Translations under genes and position numbers: made by a program
Shown here: piece by piece, positions 1-8,381 of the stretch
Layout: every line of letters starts with the position of its first letter
How positions within the stretch are numbered: the stretch's first letter is position 1
Notes under the pieces: model-generated
Database searches by the model: none
Told to the model about the DNA's origin: nothing
The model's input: the letters and a program-made list of their open reading frames with translations, nothing else
Source: Sabulicella rubraurantiaca
GTDB lineage: Bacteria > Pseudomonadota > Alphaproteobacteria > Acetobacterales > Acetobacteraceae
DNA length: 64,000 bases
Direction: 5' to 3'
NCBI RefSeq assembly: GCF_017355885.1
Contig: NZ_JAFEUU010000014.1
Location: 46,836-110,835 of the forward strand

Positions 1-1
1 G

Positions 2-76
2 GGCGTCGGGACTGAAGGTGAGGCCAGGGTGCTGCGCGATCCTTGGGGGACCGCCATCGTCCTGACTGCGGACTGA
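2..76 (+). CDS. C-terminal end of a VOC/glyoxalase-like protein (partial)
   Basis: The window opens inside a coding frame that ends at the TGA at 74-76. The visible 24 residues end in DPWGTAIVLTAD. A 'D-P-W/F-G' element followed by a hydrophobic strand is typical of the last beta strand of vicinal-oxygen-chelate (glyoxalase/bleomycin-resistance) proteins. Only the tail is present, so the substrate cannot be inferred. The next gene starts 55 bases downstream on the same strand. The family call rests on one short motif. Confidence 0.45.
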   Translation, partial: GVGTEGEARVLRDPWGTAIVLTAD

Positions 77-130
77 CGACCATGTTCAACACGTCGCGTT
101 GAGCGAAAACTCGGAAGATGGGAGAAGTCG

Positions 131-682
131 ATGCCCCGATACACGGTCGCCCTGCTCGTCGGCAGCCTGCGGCGGGAGTCGCTGAACGCGAAGCTCGCCG
201 GCGCGTTGGTGCGTCTGGCGCCGCCCGACGTCACCTTCCAGCGCGTCGAGATCGGTGACCTGCCGCTCTACAATCAGGATGACGATGCCAACCCGGCACC
301 GCCGGTGGCGCGCCTGAAGAGCCAAGTGGCCGCTGCGCAAGGCGTGGTCTTCGTCACGCCGGAGTACAACCGCTCCATCCCCGGCGTGCTGAAGAACGCG
401 CTCGACCACGGATCGCGGCCTTATGGTCATAGCGTCTGGGCAGGAAAGCCCGCGGGCGTGATGGGCATCTCGCCGGGCGCCCCTGGTACATCCATGGCGC
501 AGCAGCATCTGCGCAACATCCTCGCCTATCTCGACATGCCGACGCTCGGTCAGCCAGAGGTCCTCCTCCAGGCCAAGGAAGGGCTTTTCGCGGCCGATGG
601 CTCGATCGGAGAGGGCAGCCGTGGCTTCCTGCAAGGCTGGATGGACCGCTACGTCGCCTTCCTCGGCCGCAACGCAGCCTAG
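131..682 (+). CDS. NAD(P)H-dependent FMN reductase (ChrR/azoreductase-like)
   Basis: A 183-residue cytosolic flavodoxin-fold reductase, full length for the NADPH-dependent FMN reductase family (PF03358). Residues 11-19 are GSLRRESLN, the FMN phosphate-binding loop of this family, and residues 77-80 (PEYN) begin the second flavin-contacting loop, followed by a conserved 'S-I-P-G-x-L-K-N-A-x-D' stretch. Family members reduce quinones, azo dyes or chromate with NAD(P)H through bound FMN; the real substrate here is unknown. The start at 131 follows a GGGAGA-type ribosome site (120-125). It stands alone between the upstream VOC-type tail and a gene-poor stretch, so context does not narrow its role. 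Confidence 0.85.
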   Translation: MPRYTVALLVGSLRRESLNAKLAGALVRLAPPDVTFQRVEIGDLPLYNQDDDANPAPPVARLKSQVAAAQGVVFVTPEYNRSIPGVLKNALDHGSRPYGHSVWAGKPAGVMGISPGAPGTSMAQQHLRNILAYLDMPTLGQPEVLLQAKEGLFAADGSIGEGSRGFLQGWMDRYVAFLGRNAA

Positions 683-858
683 ACGAGAGGACCGCGAACC
701 ACGGTGGCCCAGGCCGCGAAGAGGCCTTCGTCGAGGACGCTCGTCTCGGCACTCGCCAGATTGGCGACAGCTTCGGTGGCCGCGGCTGAGAGCGGCGAGC
801 CCAGGTGGCCGACGTCACGGAACACTCCCGCACCTCGTTGCGGGCAGATGCGCAGGCT
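679..858 (-). other. Gene-poor stretch 683-1083 with a possible minus-strand coding remnant
   Basis: The 400 bases between the reductase and the sensor kinase hold no convincing complete gene. On the minus strand one frame is open from 858 down to a TAG at 679-681 and reads like a natural protein tail, with segments such as FRDVGHLGSPLSAAATEAVA and a hydrophobic-alternating end. Its only plausible start is a GTG at 825 (48 residues). It could be the remnant of a deleted gene or chance. I could not assign a family. The rest (859-1083) holds nothing I recognise except the kinase's ribosome site near 1076-1080. Confidence 0.2.
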
Positions 859-1083
859 TCACCTGGTCCACAGGCACCTCTACGCAGTTGCCAAGGCGCC
901 GTCCGCGAACAAGCAAGGCGATTGGAAGCAAGCCAGCGTTTCGAAGCATGCGCTCCAGCGGAGAGTCCCGGCTGAGAGGTGGCTGGTGAGGCGTGACCCG
1001 CGACTTCCCCTGCTGTATAGGGAAGGGGAGGAAGCAGCGTCCGGCGCCGGCTTGGCAGTGGTGGATTTCCTCTCGCAAGGGAT

Positions 1084-3288
1084 GTGGATCCAGGGATGAA
1101 GCCAAGACCCGAAGGGAGGACGGCCATCCCGTCGCGGCTGGGGGCGCTCCGGGTCCTGGCCCTTCTCGCCCTGGCTGTTCCGGCGGCGCTCCTCGCGGCC
1201 TATGCCCTGTTCAGCCGTGACTTCCATCGGCGCGAGGCCGAGGGGCAGGTCACCCGCACCCTCGACCTCCTGCACGAGCACGGCTCCAAGGTTTTCGACA
1301 CCTACGAGATTCTGTTGGCCTATGCCGATGAGCTGGTCCGCGGCCTCGATGACGACCAGCTGCGCGAGAACGAGGCCGAGATCAGCGGGAGGCTGCAAAG
1401 GTTCAGGCAGTCGCTGCCGCAGGTCCAGAACATCTGGGTCATCGGGCCAACCGGCCTTGCCATGGCCTCCACGCAGATCCTCCCGGTTCCCCGGGACCTC
1501 AATGTCTCCGACCGGGAGTATTTCCGTGCGCTGCGCGATGGCGAGACGGATCTCGTGATCAGCGACGTGCTGCGGGGACGGGTCAGGCCGGAAACGCGGT
1601 TCTTTCAGTTCGCCCGGCGGCGCAGCCCACGCGCGGATGGCGGCTTCGCCGGCATCATCGCCATCTCCGTGCAGCCGTCCTATTTCGTGGAATATTACGG
1701 CAAGACCCCCGCGAGCGGGCTGACGACGGCCTCGCTCGTGCGCGACGGCGCCTATCTCCTTGCCCGTTTCCCGGCGCTCGATCCCGATGCGCCGCGCCGG
1801 GTTTCGGGCGAGGCCTTCCGGGAAAGGACCGCCGCGGCGCCTGAGCGGGGCTTCTACGTGGGCCGCTCCCTGGAAGGAGGCAGCGCGGTCCTTCTGGCCT
1901 ACCGGCGGCTTCCCAGCCATCCGGTCTATGTCGTGACAGGGCTCGACATGGCGATCGTGCAGGCGCGATGGCTGCGTTCGCTGATCCTGCCCGCCGCGCT
2001 GGCGCTGCCCACCGCCCTGGCTTTGTTCGGCCTTGTCTGGATGGCGATGCGCCAGGCCCGGGGGCTGGAAGTCGCCGTCGCGGAACTGACCGCCGAGCGT
2101 GCGCTGCGCGAGGCTGCGGAGGATGAGCGCCGGCAGGTGCAGCGCCTCCAGGCTCAGCGGCAGCGGCTGGAGGCGCTGGGCCAGCTGGCGGGCGGCATCG
2201 CCCACGACATCAACAACGTCATGCAGGCGGTCGGCACGGGGGCGGCGCTGATCCGCCGCCGCGCCTCGGATGCCGCCGCCGTCGAGAGCCTGGCGCGCAT
2301 GATCGAGGCCTCGGCGGAACGGGGCGGCTCCGTCACCCGGCGCCTCCTGGCCTTCGCCCGACGCGGCGAGCTTCGCGCGGAGGCGGTGGACCCCGAGAGC
2401 GTGCTGCGGGAGATCCAGGAGGTCCTGTCCCATTCCCTCGACCCGGCGATCCAGGTGGAGGTCCAAGTGGATGCGCCCGCGTCGCGGGTCTTCGTGGACC
2501 GGGGTCAGCTGGAAACGGTGCTGCTCAACCTCGCGACCAATGCGCGCGACGCCATGCCCTCAGGTGGCCGGCTGACCCTGTTCCTGGAAGGGCGCGAGAT
2601 CGGCCCGGAAGCCCCCGCGGAGGATTTGCCAGCCGGGCGGTACGTGGTGCTCGGGGTTTCGGACACGGGGGCAGGCATGGATGCCGAAACTCTCGCGCGG
2701 GCCTCCGACCCCTTCTTCACCACCAAGGATCTCGGGAAGGGGACCGGGCTGGGCCTCGCCATCGCCCGCAGCTTCGCGGAGCAATCGGGCGGAAGGCTGC
2801 GCCTGTCGAGCCAGCCTGGGCAGGGCACGGTCGCGGAGATCCTGCTGCCCCTGGTTGAAGGCGAAGCGAAGCAGGCGGCGGTGGAGGTCGCGCCCGCCGG
2901 TCCGAGGCGCCGCATCCTGCTCGTGGATGACGAGGGCCTCGTTCGCGCCACCATTGCCAGGGGGCTCGAAGAATACGGGCATACCGTGCTGCCGGCCGCC
3001 GATGCTGAGTCAGCCCTCGCCCTGCTGAACGCAGGGGCCGAAGTCGAGGTGCTGGTGACCGACCTCGCCATGCCGCGCATGAACGGGCTCGACCTCATCG
3101 CCGCCGCGCGGGTCCAGCGCCCTGGCCTGCCGGCAGTGCTGGTCACAGGCAATGCGGAGCTCGACGAGGCGCGGACGGGCGGACTTCCCCCGAGCCCGTT
3201 CCTGGTGCTGCGCAAGCCTTTCGGCATCGCGGCGCTGGCAAAGGGGATCGACGAGGTCGCTCTGGCTTCGATGCCGGCGGAGCGCTGA
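1084..3288 (+). CDS. Membrane hybrid sensor histidine kinase with C-terminal receiver
   Basis: A 734-residue hybrid kinase. Residues about 17-38 form the first membrane segment and about 297-322 the second; the roughly 260 residues between them resemble a periplasmic Cache-type sensor (for example YFRALRDGETDLVISDV). A coiled region follows, then an H-box GGIAHDINNVMQ with the phospho-acceptor His374. The ATP-binding domain shows the N-box NLATNARDAMP, a DTGAGM G1-box, PFFTTKDLGKGTGLGLAIA, and a final G-box. The C-terminal receiver has the acidic pair Asp615-Asp616, phospho-acceptor Asp660 (TDLAMPRMNG) and Lys711. This is the organisation of NtrB/FixL-like hybrid kinases. The start is GTG 1084, with an in-frame ATG at 1096 as an alternative. 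No partner regulator lies beside it, so its signal and output are unknown. Confidence 0.9.
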   Translation: MDPGMKPRPEGRTAIPSRLGALRVLALLALAVPAALLAAYALFSRDFHRREAEGQVTRTLDLLHEHGSKVFDTYEILLAYADELVRGLDDDQLRENEAEISGRLQRFRQSLPQVQNIWVIGPTGLAMASTQILPVPRDLNVSDREYFRALRDGETDLVISDVLRGRVRPETRFFQFARRRSPRADGGFAGIIAISVQPSYFVEYYGKTPASGLTTASLVRDGAYLLARFPALDPDAPRRVSGEAFRERTAAAPERGFYVGRSLEGGSAVLLAYRRLPSHPVYVVTGLDMAIVQARWLRSLILPAALALPTALALFGLVWMAMRQARGLEVAVAELTAERALREAAEDERRQVQRLQAQRQRLEALGQLAGGIAHDINNVMQAVGTGAALIRRRASDAAAVESLARMIEASAERGGSVTRRLLAFARRGELRAEAVDPESVLREIQEVLSHSLDPAIQVEVQVDAPASRVFVDRGQLETVLLNLATNARDAMPSGGRLTLFLEGREIGPEAPAEDLPAGRYVVLGVSDTGAGMDAETLARASDPFFTTKDLGKGTGLGLAIARSFAEQSGGRLRLSSQPGQGTVAEILLPLVEGEAKQAAVEVAPAGPRRRILLVDDEGLVRATIARGLEEYGHTVLPAADAESALALLNAGAEVEVLVTDLAMPRMNGLDLIAAARVQRPGLPAVLVTGNAELDEARTGGLPPSPFLVLRKPFGIAALAKGIDEVALASMPAER

Positions 3289-3299
3289 AACCCAGGCGC

Positions 3300-4802
3300 T
3301 CAGCCGCCCAGGCGCGCCGCCACCGCATCCTCCAGCGGCGGCCCGTCATCGCGCGCCTCGAGGGCGTGGGCGAAGCTCTCGTAGCCGTCGCCGCCCCGGC
3401 GCAGGAAGTCGTTGGTCGCGACGCGGTAGGTGCGTTCCGGCTCCAGCGGGCGCCATGTCCCATCCGCCTCGCGCACCTCGGCGCGCAGGATGCGCTGGCC
3501 GACCGGCCGCGCCGCGTCAGCCTCGAAGCGCAGCCCGTCCAGCTGCGGAAAGCGCCCGGATGGTTGCGGCAGGCGCGACACCCCGTTCTCCAGCGCGTCC
3601 CGCACCGCGTGGCCGCGCAAGACCATCACCGCCAGCGTGTTGGAGAAGGGCAGGGCGGTCAGCAGGTCGCCCCAGGACACCTCGCCGGCGGGCAGCCCGG
3701 CGCGGATCCCGCCGGCATTCTGCCAGCCGATCTCCGCCCCCGCCGCCTCGCGCATCGTGCGGGCCACGGCGGCGCCGAGGGCGCAGGGCCCTGTGCCGCA
3801 GCCTTGCAGGGGAACCGCGGCATCCAGCCGGAAGGCGACGCGGCGACGCAGTGCCTCCAGCGGCTCGGCCAGCTCGCGTACCAGGGCAAGCGCCTCCTCG
3901 TCCTCCGGCACGGAGACGTCGAGGAGGCGCATCGCCTGCCGCGACTGCACCACCTGTCCCTCCGGCCCCAGATCGAGGTCCAGCCGGCCCAGATACTGCC
4001 CGAAGGCCTTGGCCTGCACGATGAGGACGCGGCGCTCCCCAGCCTCCACCGTCTCGGGCGGCGCGACCAGCGTGTGCGAGTGCCCGCCGATGATCACGTC
4101 GATGCCCGGCACATCCCGCGCCAAGCGGCGATCCGCCCCGAGCCCCAGATGCGACAGCACCACCACCGTCGCCGCCCCCTCGCGCCGCGCCTCCCACACC
4201 GCGCGGCTCGCAGCCTCGGCCGGATCGGTGAAGCGGAGGTGCGGGCCGGGGGAGGAGATATTGGGCGTGTCCGGCGTGACGAGGCCGGCAATGACCAGCC
4301 GTGCAGCACCGGAGCGGAAGGTGACGGTGGGACGCAGCTTGCCGGCCAGCGCCGGCTCCGCGGCCGTTTCGAGGTTGGCGGCGAGGACAGGGAAGTCCAC
4401 CGCCTCCAGGTAGCGCGCCAGGGCGGCTGGGCCGAGGTCGAATTCGTGGTTGCCCGGCGCCATGGCCTGCACGCCCCACAGGCGCTGCATCCGTGCCTCG
4501 GCCATGCCCTGGTGCTCGCGAAAGAACAGCGAGCCAAGGAACTCGTCCCCCGCGTCCAGCAGCAGCGATGCCCGCCCGTCGGCTCGCGCCGCCTCCCGCG
4601 CCTCGCGGATCGCCGTCGCCATGCGCGCGGAGCCGCCCAGGCATGAATCGCCGCCCGCGCAATTCGCGGCCCCTGCCGTCACCGGCTCATGCCGGCTGTG
4701 GAAGTCGTTCAGGTGCAGCAGCGCGACGCGCGCGGCCGGCGACTGCGCGAAGGCGGGGCGCAGGACGAACGGAGCGGCGAGAAACAGGCGGCGGCTCAGC
4801 AT
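3300..4802 (-). CDS. Secreted 5'-nucleotidase / UshA-type metallophosphoesterase
   Basis: A 500-residue two-domain enzyme. The metallophosphoesterase domain has LLHLNDFHSRHEP near the N-terminus, then GDEFLG, GNHEFDLG and GGHSHT, which supply the di-metal ligands. The C-terminal 5'-nucleotidase domain contains NAGGIRAGLPAGEVSWGD, the substrate-binding segment of the UshA family. The family hydrolyses 5'-nucleotides (and sometimes UDP-sugars) in the periplasm. I chose the ATG at 4802 because it begins MLSRRLFLAAPF followed by a cleavable AFAQ end. SRRLFLAA fits a Tat-type twin-arginine signal. A longer frame to 4838 would bury that signal. The gene runs toward the hybrid kinase, and the two genes converge with only 11 bases between their ends. 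Confidence 0.9.
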   Translation of the reverse strand: MLSRRLFLAAPFVLRPAFAQSPAARVALLHLNDFHSRHEPVTAGAANCAGGDSCLGGSARMATAIREAREAARADGRASLLLDAGDEFLGSLFFREHQGMAEARMQRLWGVQAMAPGNHEFDLGPAALARYLEAVDFPVLAANLETAAEPALAGKLRPTVTFRSGAARLVIAGLVTPDTPNISSPGPHLRFTDPAEAASRAVWEARREGAATVVVLSHLGLGADRRLARDVPGIDVIIGGHSHTLVAPPETVEAGERRVLIVQAKAFGQYLGRLDLDLGPEGQVVQSRQAMRLLDVSVPEDEEALALVRELAEPLEALRRRVAFRLDAAVPLQGCGTGPCALGAAVARTMREAAGAEIGWQNAGGIRAGLPAGEVSWGDLLTALPFSNTLAVMVLRGHAVRDALENGVSRLPQPSGRFPQLDGLRFEADAARPVGQRILRAEVREADGTWRPLEPERTYRVATNDFLRRGGDGYESFAHALEARDDGPPLEDAVAARLGG

Positions 4803-4869
4803 GGAAGGAGCATAGCGCCCCTTGCCAGAAAGGCGCATCGGGTGAAGCTTGCCCGCAAGGGGGCTGGGC

Positions 4870-5778
4870 TTGCAGATCTACCTTCCTATCGCGGAAATGA
4901 GCGTCAATGCCTTCCTCCTCTCAGGCATCGGCTTCGTCGTGGGCTGGCTGTCGGGGTTGTTCGGCGTGGGGGGCGGCTTCCTGCTGACGCCCGTGCTGAT
5001 GCTGATCGGCATCCCATCCCCGGTCGCCGTGGCCTCGGGCGCGAACCAGACGCTGGGCGCTTCCGTGTCGGGCCTGCTGGCCCAGGCGCGGCGCGGCAAC
5101 GTGGACTGGGTGATGGGCTCCGTCCTGGTGGTGGGCGGCCTGCTGGGCAGCGTCGCGGGGGTGCAGCTCTTCGCCATGCTGAGCCGGTTGGGTCAGGTGG
5201 ATGCGGCAGTGGCGATCTTCTACGTCGTCGTGCTGGGCATCGTCGGCTCGCTGATGGTGATGGAAAGCGTGCGCGCCATCTTCCGCCGCCGCGCCGCCGT
5301 CCCGCGGCGTCTGCACCAGCATTCCTGGGCGCATGGGCTGCCCTTCAAGCTGCGCTTCCGAAAGAGCCGCCTCTACATCTCCGTCATCCCGCCACTGGCG
5401 GTGGGTTTCTTCATCGGCGTTCTGTCGGCGGTGATGGGCGTGGGCGGCGGCTTCATGCTGGTGCCGGCGATGATCTATATCCTCGGCATGCCGACCGCGG
5501 TGGTGATCGGCACCTCGCTGTTCCAGGTGGTCTGCGTCACCGCTTCCGTGACCTTCCTCCAGGCCCTGCAGGTCGGGGGCGTGGACATCGTGCTGACCCT
5601 GCTGCTGCTGGTGGGCGCCGTGGCCGGCGCGCAATTCGGTGCCTCCATGGGGGCGCGGCTGCGCGGCGAGGAGACTCGCGCCTTGCTGGGCCTCCTCGTG
5701 CTGGGCGTCGCTGGGTCGCTGCTCTGGAACCTGCTGCGCCTGCCGGAAAACCTGTTCTCCATGGGGCCGGCCTGGTGA
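4870..5778 (+). CDS. TSUP-family membrane permease (sulfite/organosulfonate exporter type)
   Basis: About 302 residues with some eight hydrophobic segments arranged as two homologous halves. Each half contains the family signature: SGLFGVGGGFLLTPVLMLIG in the first and AVMGVGGGFMLVPAMIYILG in the second. The TauE/SafE/TSUP family (PF01925) moves sulfur-containing anions or small organic acids across the inner membrane. I place the start at TTG 4870, giving MQIYLPIAEMSVN, because this beginning is characteristic of the subgroup and an AAGGGGG ribosome site lies at about 4855-4863; an earlier in-frame ATG at 4849 is possible. Its stop overlaps the next gene's GTG by four bases, so the next protein is translationally coupled to it. 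Confidence 0.88.
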   Translation: MQIYLPIAEMSVNAFLLSGIGFVVGWLSGLFGVGGGFLLTPVLMLIGIPSPVAVASGANQTLGASVSGLLAQARRGNVDWVMGSVLVVGGLLGSVAGVQLFAMLSRLGQVDAAVAIFYVVVLGIVGSLMVMESVRAIFRRRAAVPRRLHQHSWAHGLPFKLRFRKSRLYISVIPPLAVGFFIGVLSAVMGVGGGFMLVPAMIYILGMPTAVVIGTSLFQVVCVTASVTFLQALQVGGVDIVLTLLLLVGAVAGAQFGASMGARLRGEETRALLGLLVLGVAGSLLWNLLRLPENLFSMGPAW

Positions 5779-6518
5779 GGGCGCTGCTGGCCCTGCTGCT
5801 GACGCTGGGCTTCGCGCTGCCGGCCTTTGCGCAGCCCTCGCCGCTGGTGGCGCGGCTTTCTTCCAACCGTGTCTTCATCACCACCGCCTTCACGGGCGAG
5901 AGCCTGATGGTCTTTGGCTCCACCGAGGAGCCGCTCGGCCCTGGCGGGGATGAGGTGGTGGTGGTGGCGCGCGGCCCCTCCTCGCCCTTCGTCGTGCGGC
6001 GCAAGGTGCAGGTACTCGGCCTGTGGCTCAACGGGCCTTCCGCGCGCTTCGAGGACGTGCCGACCTTCTATGCCGTCGCCGGCACCCGTCCCGCCTGGCG
6101 CATCCTGCCGGAGGAGGTGCGGCGCAACCTCGGCCTCGGCCTCGACGCCCTGCCGCTCGACCGCCGCTCCGGCGCGCGCTCCCCCGGCTTCCGCGCCGCG
6201 CTCCTGGCCCTGAAGCAGGAGGCGGGGCTGTGGCAGGAGGACCGCTCGACGGTGGAGGTGGCGGGGTCCCGCCTGTTCAACCTCCTCCTGCCGCTGCCTG
6301 CCACGGTGCAGCCCGGATCCTACCGGGTGGAGGTTTTGCTGGTTCGCTCGCGCCGCGTGGTGGCGCGGGAAAACCTGGGCTTCACGGTGGAGCGCGTCGG
6401 CACCGCCGCCTCGATCAACGAGGTGGCGCGCGAGCGCCCCGCCCTTTACGCCATCGTCTGCATCCTGCTGGCCGGCCTCACCGGCTGGCTGGGCAGCGTG
6501 CTGTTCCGGAGAAGCTGA
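5775..6518 (+). CDS. TIGR02186-like secreted, membrane-anchored protein
   Basis: A 247-residue protein of the family annotated TIGR02186, found next to TSUP permeases in alphaproteobacteria; no function is established. It has an N-terminal signal peptide (MRALLALLLTLGFALPAFAQ), a soluble beta-rich periplasmic region including SSNRVFITTAFTGESLMVFG, and one C-terminal membrane helix (about 225-243, ending SVLFRRS). The large middle domain therefore probably faces the periplasm. The start is a GTG at 5775 within a GTGA overlap with the permease, and the stop overlaps the following ATG (TGATG). The tight coupling suggests it works with the permease, perhaps in substrate handling. That is inference. 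Confidence 0.8.
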   Translation: MRALLALLLTLGFALPAFAQPSPLVARLSSNRVFITTAFTGESLMVFGSTEEPLGPGGDEVVVVARGPSSPFVVRRKVQVLGLWLNGPSARFEDVPTFYAVAGTRPAWRILPEEVRRNLGLGLDALPLDRRSGARSPGFRAALLALKQEAGLWQEDRSTVEVAGSRLFNLLLPLPATVQPGSYRVEVLLVRSRRVVARENLGFTVERVGTAASINEVARERPALYAIVCILLAGLTGWLGSVLFRRS

Positions 6519-7009
6519 TGTCCGACGAGACCGCCAAACAGGCCCGCCGCGACCGTGTCTTCCTGGTCGTGGTGGATGACAGCCCCGAGCGCGCCGTGGC
6601 GCTGCGCTACGCCTGCCTGCGCGCCGCGAAATCCGGTGGCCGCGTCGCCCTGCTGCGGGTAGTCGAGCCCGTGGAGCAGGCGGAATGGGCCGGGATCGAG
6701 GCGATGATGCAGCAGGAACGCCGCGAGGAGGCGGAGGCGCTGCTCAACGGCTTGGCCGCGCAGGTGACGGAGATCACCGGCGGGTTGCCCATCCTGCTGG
6801 TGCGCGAGGGCGCCGCCTCGGAGCAGTTGCTGACCCTGCTGGAGGAGGACCCGCGCATCTCCATCCTGGTCCTGGCAACGGCGGCGGATGGCAAGGGGCC
6901 GGGGCCGCTGATCACCGCCCTGACCGGCCGGCTTTCGGCCCGGCTCTCCGTGCCGATGACGGTGGTGCCCGGCAACATGAGCGACGAGGAGCTGGAGCGC
7001 GTCACCTGA
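6518..7009 (+). CDS. Universal stress protein (UspA fold)
   Basis: A 163-residue cytosolic protein. It opens with a basic stretch, then RVFLVVVDDSPERAVALRYA, the first beta strand and nucleotide-facing loop of the Usp fold, and ends in a domain with LVLATAADGKGPGP and SVPMTVVPGN, the usual final strand. The classical G-x2-G-x9-G-S ATP loop is not obvious, so ATP binding is uncertain. It is the third gene of the permease / TIGR02186 / Usp operon and starts in a one-base TGATG overlap. A regulatory or sensing role for the permease is plausible but not shown by the sequence. Confidence 0.8.
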   Translation: MSDETAKQARRDRVFLVVVDDSPERAVALRYACLRAAKSGGRVALLRVVEPVEQAEWAGIEAMMQQERREEAEALLNGLAAQVTEITGGLPILLVREGAASEQLLTLLEEDPRISILVLATAADGKGPGPLITALTGRLSARLSVPMTVVPGNMSDEELERVT

Positions 7010-7114
7010 CGCGCGCCCTCCGTTCCCCGAGGTGATCGGCGCCATTCACGGGGCCTATTGCCGGGCTTCCCAAGCCTCCCCTATGCGGAAGCGAAGCGTT
7101 TTTCTGGAGAGATC

Positions 7115-7702
7115 ATGACCGCGCTTGATGACAAGGCCCTCGATACGTTGTTCCGCGAGGCCCGCACCGCCTTTCGCTGGAAGTCCGACCCCGTTCCGGA
7201 CGAGATGCTGTATCGCCTGTATGATTTGGTGAAGATGGGGCCAACCAGCGCCAATTCCTCGCCAGCGCGCTTCGTCTTCGTGCGCACGCCGGAGGGCAAG
7301 GCGAAGCTGAAGCATGCGCTCTCGGCTGGTAACACGGAAAAGACCATGACGGCCCCGGTCACGGTGATCGTGGCGCATGACCCGAAATTCTATGACGAGC
7401 TTCCGCGGCTCTTCCCCCACGCCGACGCGCGCTCCTGGTTCGCCGGGAACTGGTCCCTGGCCGATGCAACCGCCTTCCGCAACGGCTCGCTGCAGGGCGC
7501 CTACCTGATCATGGCGGCGCGCGCGCTGGGGCTGGATGTCGGGCCGATGAGCGGCTTCGACAACGCCAAGGTGGATGAGCTGTTCTTCGCCGAGAGCGGC
7601 TGGAAGTCGAACTTCCTGGTCAATCTGGGCCACGGCGAATGGGACGAGACCTACAAGCGAGCCCCGCGCATGTCCTTCGACGAGGTGGCGCGCCTCGCCT
7701 GA
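7115..7702 (+). CDS. rutE: RutE-like nitroreductase-family malonic semialdehyde reductase
   Basis: A 195-residue FMN-dependent oxidoreductase of the HadB/RutE branch of the nitroreductase family. The sequence shows [16 protein letters not shown] (FMN-binding N-terminal motif), [20 protein letters not shown] and [20 protein letters not shown], all characteristic of RutE. The family reaction is NADPH-dependent reduction of 3-oxopropanoate (malonic semialdehyde) to 3-hydroxypropanoate, the last step of Rut pyrimidine catabolism. No other rut gene is present here, so it may act in general aldehyde or quinone reduction. The ATG at 7115 is preceded by GGAGAG; an earlier in-frame ATG at 7058 adds an implausible leader. 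Confidence 0.85.
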   Translation: MTALDDKALDTLFREARTAFRWKSDPVPDEMLYRLYDLVKMGPTSANSSPARFVFVRTPEGKAKLKHALSAGNTEKTMTAPVTVIVAHDPKFYDELPRLFPHADARSWFAGNWSLADATAFRNGSLQGAYLIMAARALGLDVGPMSGFDNAKVDELFFAESGWKSNFLVNLGHGEWDETYKRAPRMSFDEVARLA

Positions 7703-7711
7703 GGCCAAGCG

Positions 7712-7732
7712 GGGGCGGGAAGATCCCGCCCC
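7712..7732. terminator. Bidirectional hairpin terminator
   Basis: A nine-base perfect stem (GGGGCGGGA at 7712-7720, TCCCGCCCC at 7724-7732) with a three-base loop sits between the convergent RutE-like gene and the small minus-strand gene. There is no clear T run on either side, so it may slow or stop polymerase only weakly. Confidence 0.5.
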
Positions 7733-7743
7733 CCGACCTGCCG

Positions 7744-7941
7744 TCAGCGATCCTGCTGATAGCCCTTGTGGTGGGTGTTCTGGTAGCTGGCCGCCGTCTG
7801 GCCCTGCTGTTCCAGATTCCGGTCGCGATCCTCCGCCTGGCTCTTGTCGCGCACCGGGTCCATGGGGCCCGGCTTGGCCGGGTTGCCGCCATGGGCGGGA
7901 CGGTTGGCGGGCGGGACGGGCGGCATCTTCGCCTTCGACAT
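7744..7941 (-). CDS. Small hydrophilic protein, function unknown
   Basis: A 65-residue, lysine/proline/glutamine-rich protein without membrane segments: MSKAKMPPVPPANRPAHGG at the start and SYQNTHHKGYQQDR at the end. It has the look of small alphaproteobacterial proteins of low complexity that are probably disordered. The start at 7941 is strongly supported by an AGGAG site directly upstream on the minus strand (reading CAGGAGGAGTCACAGATG). Its 3' end faces the RutE-like gene across a shared hairpin. I recognise no family, and nothing nearby suggests a pathway. Confidence 0.6.
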   Translation of the reverse strand: MSKAKMPPVPPANRPAHGGNPAKPGPMDPVRDKSQAEDRDRNLEQQGQTAASYQNTHHKGYQQDR

Positions 7942-8009
7942 CTGTGACTCCTCCTGAACCGGAGAGGAACGTCCGACGCCCCGTGCTGTTGCCCCGAATC
8001 CGGCCCCGC

Positions 8010-8047
8010 AAAAAAGGAAGGGCAGGACCTCGCGGCCCCGCCCCTTC
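8010..8047 (-). terminator. Rho-independent terminator of the small membrane-protein gene
   Basis: Read on the minus strand, an imperfect GC stem (GAAGGGGCGGG pairing with CCTGCCCTTC, one bulge and one G-T pair) is followed by CTTTTTT. It lies just beyond the stop at 8069 of the minus-strand gene at 8069-8269. Confidence 0.6.
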
Positions 8048-8068
8048 TTTGCCGTCAAAAAGCAGCCT

Positions 8069-8269
8069 TCAGCCGCGCAGCGTTCCGTTCCAGCGCGGGG
8101 CTTGGGCCGTCTGCCGGCGGAGCTGCGCCCCCAGCTGCGCCGCCTGGCGCAGCTCAGCCAGCCGCTCGCGCCGCTGCGTGCGGCCGCGGCCGTCAGTGAG
8201 GACGAGGAGAACCGGAACGAGGGCAAGGGCCAGCATGAAAAGGCTCAGGATGCTGGTCGTGGCGGTCAC
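8069..8269 (-). CDS. Small single-pass membrane protein
   Basis: A 66-residue protein with one N-terminal hydrophobic helix (about residues 5-25, SILSLFMLALALVPVLLVLT) followed by an arginine/glutamine-rich helical tail (RTQRRERLAELRQAAQLGAQ), so probably anchored with a cytosolic amphipathic tail. It is followed by a convincing terminator and read divergently from the PepSY gene at 8382. I know no named family. Its position next to a PepSY/two-component locus makes a small regulatory membrane protein possible, which is inference only. Confidence 0.5.
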   Translation of the reverse strand: MTATTSILSLFMLALALVPVLLVLTDGRGRTQRRERLAELRQAAQLGAQLRRQTAQAPRWNGTLRG

Positions 8270-8381
8270 GGTCTTGTCTCCAGGGGCGTGTGTTGATGCT
8301 TGCTTCTACACGTGGCTTTCTGAACCCGTGCTGAGTGGGAGGTTCAGGATGTGTTCAGGCGCACGGTCGCAAGCGCTGCCT

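Noticed and set aside
880..2466. Long minus-strand reading frame of 528 codons under the hybrid kinase
   Set aside because: Its composition is the Arg/Gln/His-rich pattern of an antisense shadow, while the plus strand shows complete kinase motifs in order.
3366..4646. Plus-strand frame opposite the 5'-nucleotidase
   Set aside because: No motif or signal peptide; the minus-strand protein has every metallophosphoesterase motif, so this is a shadow.
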